From Trueperaceae bacterium (GTDB taxonomy: Bacteria; Deinococcota; Deinococci; Deinococcales; Trueperaceae), in the NCBI GenBank assembly GCA_007130445.1, contig SLSM01000338.1, positions 1 to 7,563 of the forward strand: a DNA stretch of 7,563 nucleotides, read 5' to 3'. The notes beneath the pieces are model-generated. The model made no database searches. It was given only the letters and a program-made list of their open reading frames with translations, and had not been told where the DNA came from. The translations under genes were made by a program, and so were the position numbers. Within the stretch, counting starts at the first letter, position 1, and every line of letters starts with the position of its first letter. This document shows positions 5,824 through 7,563 of this stretch, piece after piece.

Positions 5824-7191
5824 GCGCGCCGGCAACCGCGCCGCGCTCGCCACCGCCGACAGTGCGGCGAGCGCCACCACCGTGAACAGCCAGCGGAAGG
5901 CGGTCGTGCCCGCCGCGTCTCCCAGCACGGCTGCCAGGACGGCGGTGCCCACGATGCTGCCGGTGTAGCGCATGGTCGAGAACAGCCCCGCCGCCTGCCC
6001 GGCATCGTTCACACCTGCCGCGCGCATGGCCGCCGCGTGGACCGACGCGCTCGAGAGGCCGATGCCCGACCCGAGGAGCGTGACGGCCGCCGCGTAGGCC
6101 CACCATGGCCAGGTCGGAGCGATCACCAGGAAGGGCAGCGTGGCCACCGCCGCGAGGACGGTGCCGGCGAGCGCCGGGGCGCGGCGTCCGAGGCGGTCGC
6201 CCAGCGCGCCTCCGACTGGACCCCAGACGAGCATCGCAAGGGACATGGTGCCCAGGACCCAGCCGACGTCGCGCGGTCCCCAGTCGACGAGCCTCGACAG
6301 GAACAGCGGCAGCGCCAGGAACACCGTGTACATCACCAGGTTGCTCGAGGCGACCGTCAGGCCGGCCGGCAAGAAGCCCGGGCGGCGGAGCAGGTCGAGG
6401 CGCACGACCGGGTCGGGGACGAGCTGTGAACGCCGCACGAAGGCGCTGCCAGCGAGCAGCGCCACGACCGCCAACAGCGGCGTCAGGGCCGGTGGCACAC
6501 CGGGCACGCGCCACACGGTGGCGCTCAAGGCGGCGCTCACGAGCGTGATCAGGAGCAAGGCGGACCCGAGGATGTCGAAACGACCGCCCGAGGCGCCGTC
6601 CCCGGCGCGCGGCAGGCGCGCCACCAGCGCCAGCCCTGGTACCAGCACGAGCAGGTTCACGGCGAAGATCCAGCGCCAGCCGAGTACGTCGGTCACGAGT
6701 CCACCGAGCGGTGGACCGATCGCCGCGGCGACACCGATACCCACGCCAACGAGGCCGAACGCTCGGCCCAGACGCGGACCGGCGACGCTGACACGCACCA
6801 GGGCCGTGCCGTTGGGGATGGCGCTGGCGCCGGTGATGGCTTGGATCGTGCGCGCCAGCACGAGCAGTTCCACGCTGGTCGCCAGCGCCGCCAGCAGGCT
6901 CGCCAGCGCGAACCCCGTGAGTCCCAGCAGCATGACGCGGCGGCGACCGAAGCGGTCGCCGAGGCTCCCGCCCAGGGGTTGCACCGCCGCCATGGCCACC
7001 AGGTACGACACGACGATCCAGCTGCCCCACGCGAGCGGTGCGTCCAGGTCGGCGAGCACCTCGGGGAGGGCGACGACGATCATCGTGGAGTTGAGGGGCG
7101 CCAACACGCCCGCCAAGAGCGCTGCGAGGACGGCGCCGCGCTCGGCGGCCTGGCCGCCGCCGGGACGGTGCGGCGGCCAGGCCTCAGTCAT
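5779..7191 (-). CDS. MFS transporter, DHA2 (EmrB/QacA) family drug exporter
   Basis: This is a proton-driven multidrug-type exporter of the inner membrane, 470 residues, with about fourteen hydrophobic segments. The extra pair between the two six-helix halves (around 207-225 and 236-252) marks the 14-helix DHA2 class. Motif A GGSLGDRFGRR is at 74-84 and a second copy, GGALGDRLGRR, at 327-337. The antiporter motif C, GVGIGVAAAIGPPLGG, is at 149-164. Helix 1 reads LNSTMIVVALPEV; the usual DHA2 motif is L-D-x-T, so the acidic residue is replaced by N34. The ATG at 7191 shares its A with the stop of the upstream phosphohistidine-domain gene (TGATG). No Shine-Dalgarno stands out, so translation probably depends on the upstream gene. 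The 3' end overlaps the convergent gene. The substrate is unknown; an antibiotic or toxic metabolite is the family expectation. Confidence 0.93.
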   Translation of the reverse strand: MTEAWPPHRPGGGQAAERGAVLAALLAGVLAPLNSTMIVVALPEVLADLDAPLAWGSWIVVSYLVAMAAVQPLGGSLGDRFGRRRVMLLGLTGFALASLLAALATSVELLVLARTIQAITGASAIPNGTALVRVSVAGPRLGRAFGLVGVGIGVAAAIGPPLGGLVTDVLGWRWIFAVNLLVLVPGLALVARLPRAGDGASGGRFDILGSALLLITLVSAALSATVWRVPGVPPALTPLLAVVALLAGSAFVRRSQLVPDPVVRLDLLRRPGFLPAGLTVASSNLVMYTVFLALPLFLSRLVDWGPRDVGWVLGTMSLAMLVWGPVGGALGDRLGRRAPALAGTVLAAVATLPFLVIAPTWPWWAYAAAVTLLGSGIGLSSASVHAAAMRAAGVNDAGQAAGLFSTMRYTGSIVGTAVLAAVLGDAAGTTAFRWLFTVVALAALSAVASAARLPARSGAVANREHVGEEP

Positions 7192-7563
7192 CAGGGTCGT
7201 TCGAGCAGGCGCACCGTGCCGGCCCCGCCGTCGACCTCGAGCAGCGCGCCGTCCGGGATCCGCTTGGTGGCGTCCTGCAACGCCACGACCGCCGGAAGCG
7301 CGTACTCACGCGCGACGACGGCGGAGTGCGACAGCAGGTTGCCCGACTCGGTCACGAGGCCGCCGGCCGTCGCGAACAGCGGCGTCCAGGCCTGACCGGT
7401 GGTCGGCGCGACGAGCACCTCGCCCGGTCGCAGCGCGCCCGTGTCGGCGAGCGAGCGCAGCACGCGCGCCCGGCCTCGGACCACCCCGGCCGAGGCGGCG
7501 GTGCCGAGGAGCAGGTCGGGGTCGGCGGGTGGTGCGGCATGGCCCCCCTCGGCTGCGCCCTCG
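7191..7563 (-). CDS. PEP-utilising enzyme mobile (phosphohistidine) domain protein, 5' partial
   Basis: This is the C-terminal part of an enzyme of the PEP synthase / pyruvate phosphate dikinase / rifampin phosphotransferase superfamily. The 123 residues seen form the swivelling His domain: ASAGVVRGRARVL, then GEVLVAPTTGQAWTPLF, then VTESGNLLSHSAVVAREY, ALPAVV, and DGALLEVDGGAGTV at the end. The phospho-carrier histidine is the H of LSHSA (codon 7326-7328). AWTPLF and LSHxAxVAREY are closer to rifampin phosphotransferase and PEP-synthase-like proteins than to true PPDK or PtsI, which use a TCHAA-type motif. The frame is open to the right edge, so GTG at 7484 is an internal codon and the ATP-grasp and substrate domains lie outside. 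The gene is translationally coupled to the exporter (TGATG), which hints at detoxification. The specific substrate cannot be judged from this domain. Confidence 0.88.
   Translation of the reverse strand, partial: EGAAEGGHAAPPADPDLLLGTAASAGVVRGRARVLRSLADTGALRPGEVLVAPTTGQAWTPLFATAGGLVTESGNLLSHSAVVAREYALPAVVALQDATKRIPDGALLEVDGGAGTVRLLERP

Noticed and set aside
5687..7030. 447-codon minus-strand open frame
   Set aside because: It is a shifted-frame shadow of the MFS transporter, and the translation is Arg/Gly/Ala-rich without membrane segments.
7352..7540. Separate small gene on the minus strand at the right edge
   Set aside because: It is a shifted frame over the phosphohistidine domain, with a cysteine/arginine/proline-rich product lacking any motif.

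Overview
The window is a gene-dense, strongly GC-rich bacterial chromosome segment. It holds eight protein-coding genes, two of them cut by the window edges. Codon choice favours G/C in third positions throughout. Starts include ATG and GTG, and neighbouring genes overlap by a few bases. There are no tRNA or rRNA genes, CRISPR arrays, insertion sequences or phage genes. The phylum cannot be fixed from the sequence alone. A V-type (A/V) ATPase in a very GC-rich bacterium fits Deinococcota (for example Trueperaceae), Chloroflexota, Planctomycetota or similar groups. The membrane subunits read like the spirochaete/Chlamydia/Bacteroidetes branch of bacterial V-ATPases, where I and K close the operon.

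Region 1 (1-2281, plus): the end of a V-ATPase operon. It contains the large membrane subunit I, missing only a few N-terminal residues, and the 155-residue, four-helix proteolipid K. The two genes overlap by 16 bases. K carries the carboxylate and polar residues that form the ion site in sodium-pumping relatives.

Region 2 (2316-3787, minus): a two-gene ABC system that converges on the ATPase operon, with a FetA-like ATPase followed by a FetB-like (UPF0014) permease. They are joined by a GTGA overlap. By homology this is a metal (iron) exporter linked to oxidative-stress tolerance.

Region 3 (3896-5823, plus): divergent from the ABC pair across a short promoter region. A Gfo/Idh/MocA oxidoreductase is followed immediately by an uncharacterised conserved protein. 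The coding frame of that protein begins at or near the oxidoreductase stop codon but has no ATG, GTG or TTG for its first 58 or so codons. An unusual CTG start overlapping the TGA (CTGA) is the simplest reading.

Region 4 (5779-7563, minus): a tightly coupled pair that converges on region 3 with a 45-base tail-to-tail overlap. It consists of the C-terminal phosphohistidine domain of a PEP-synthase/rifampin-phosphotransferase-like enzyme, running off the right edge, and a 14-helix DHA2-family (EmrB/QacA type) drug exporter. A modifying enzyme next to an efflux pump suggests a xenobiotic or antibiotic resistance unit, but only the mobile His domain of the enzyme is visible.

Most of the window is ordinary metabolism and transport. 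The points most worth checking are the non-canonical start at 4894, the phosphotransferase-like/efflux pair, and the sodium-type ligand set in subunit K.
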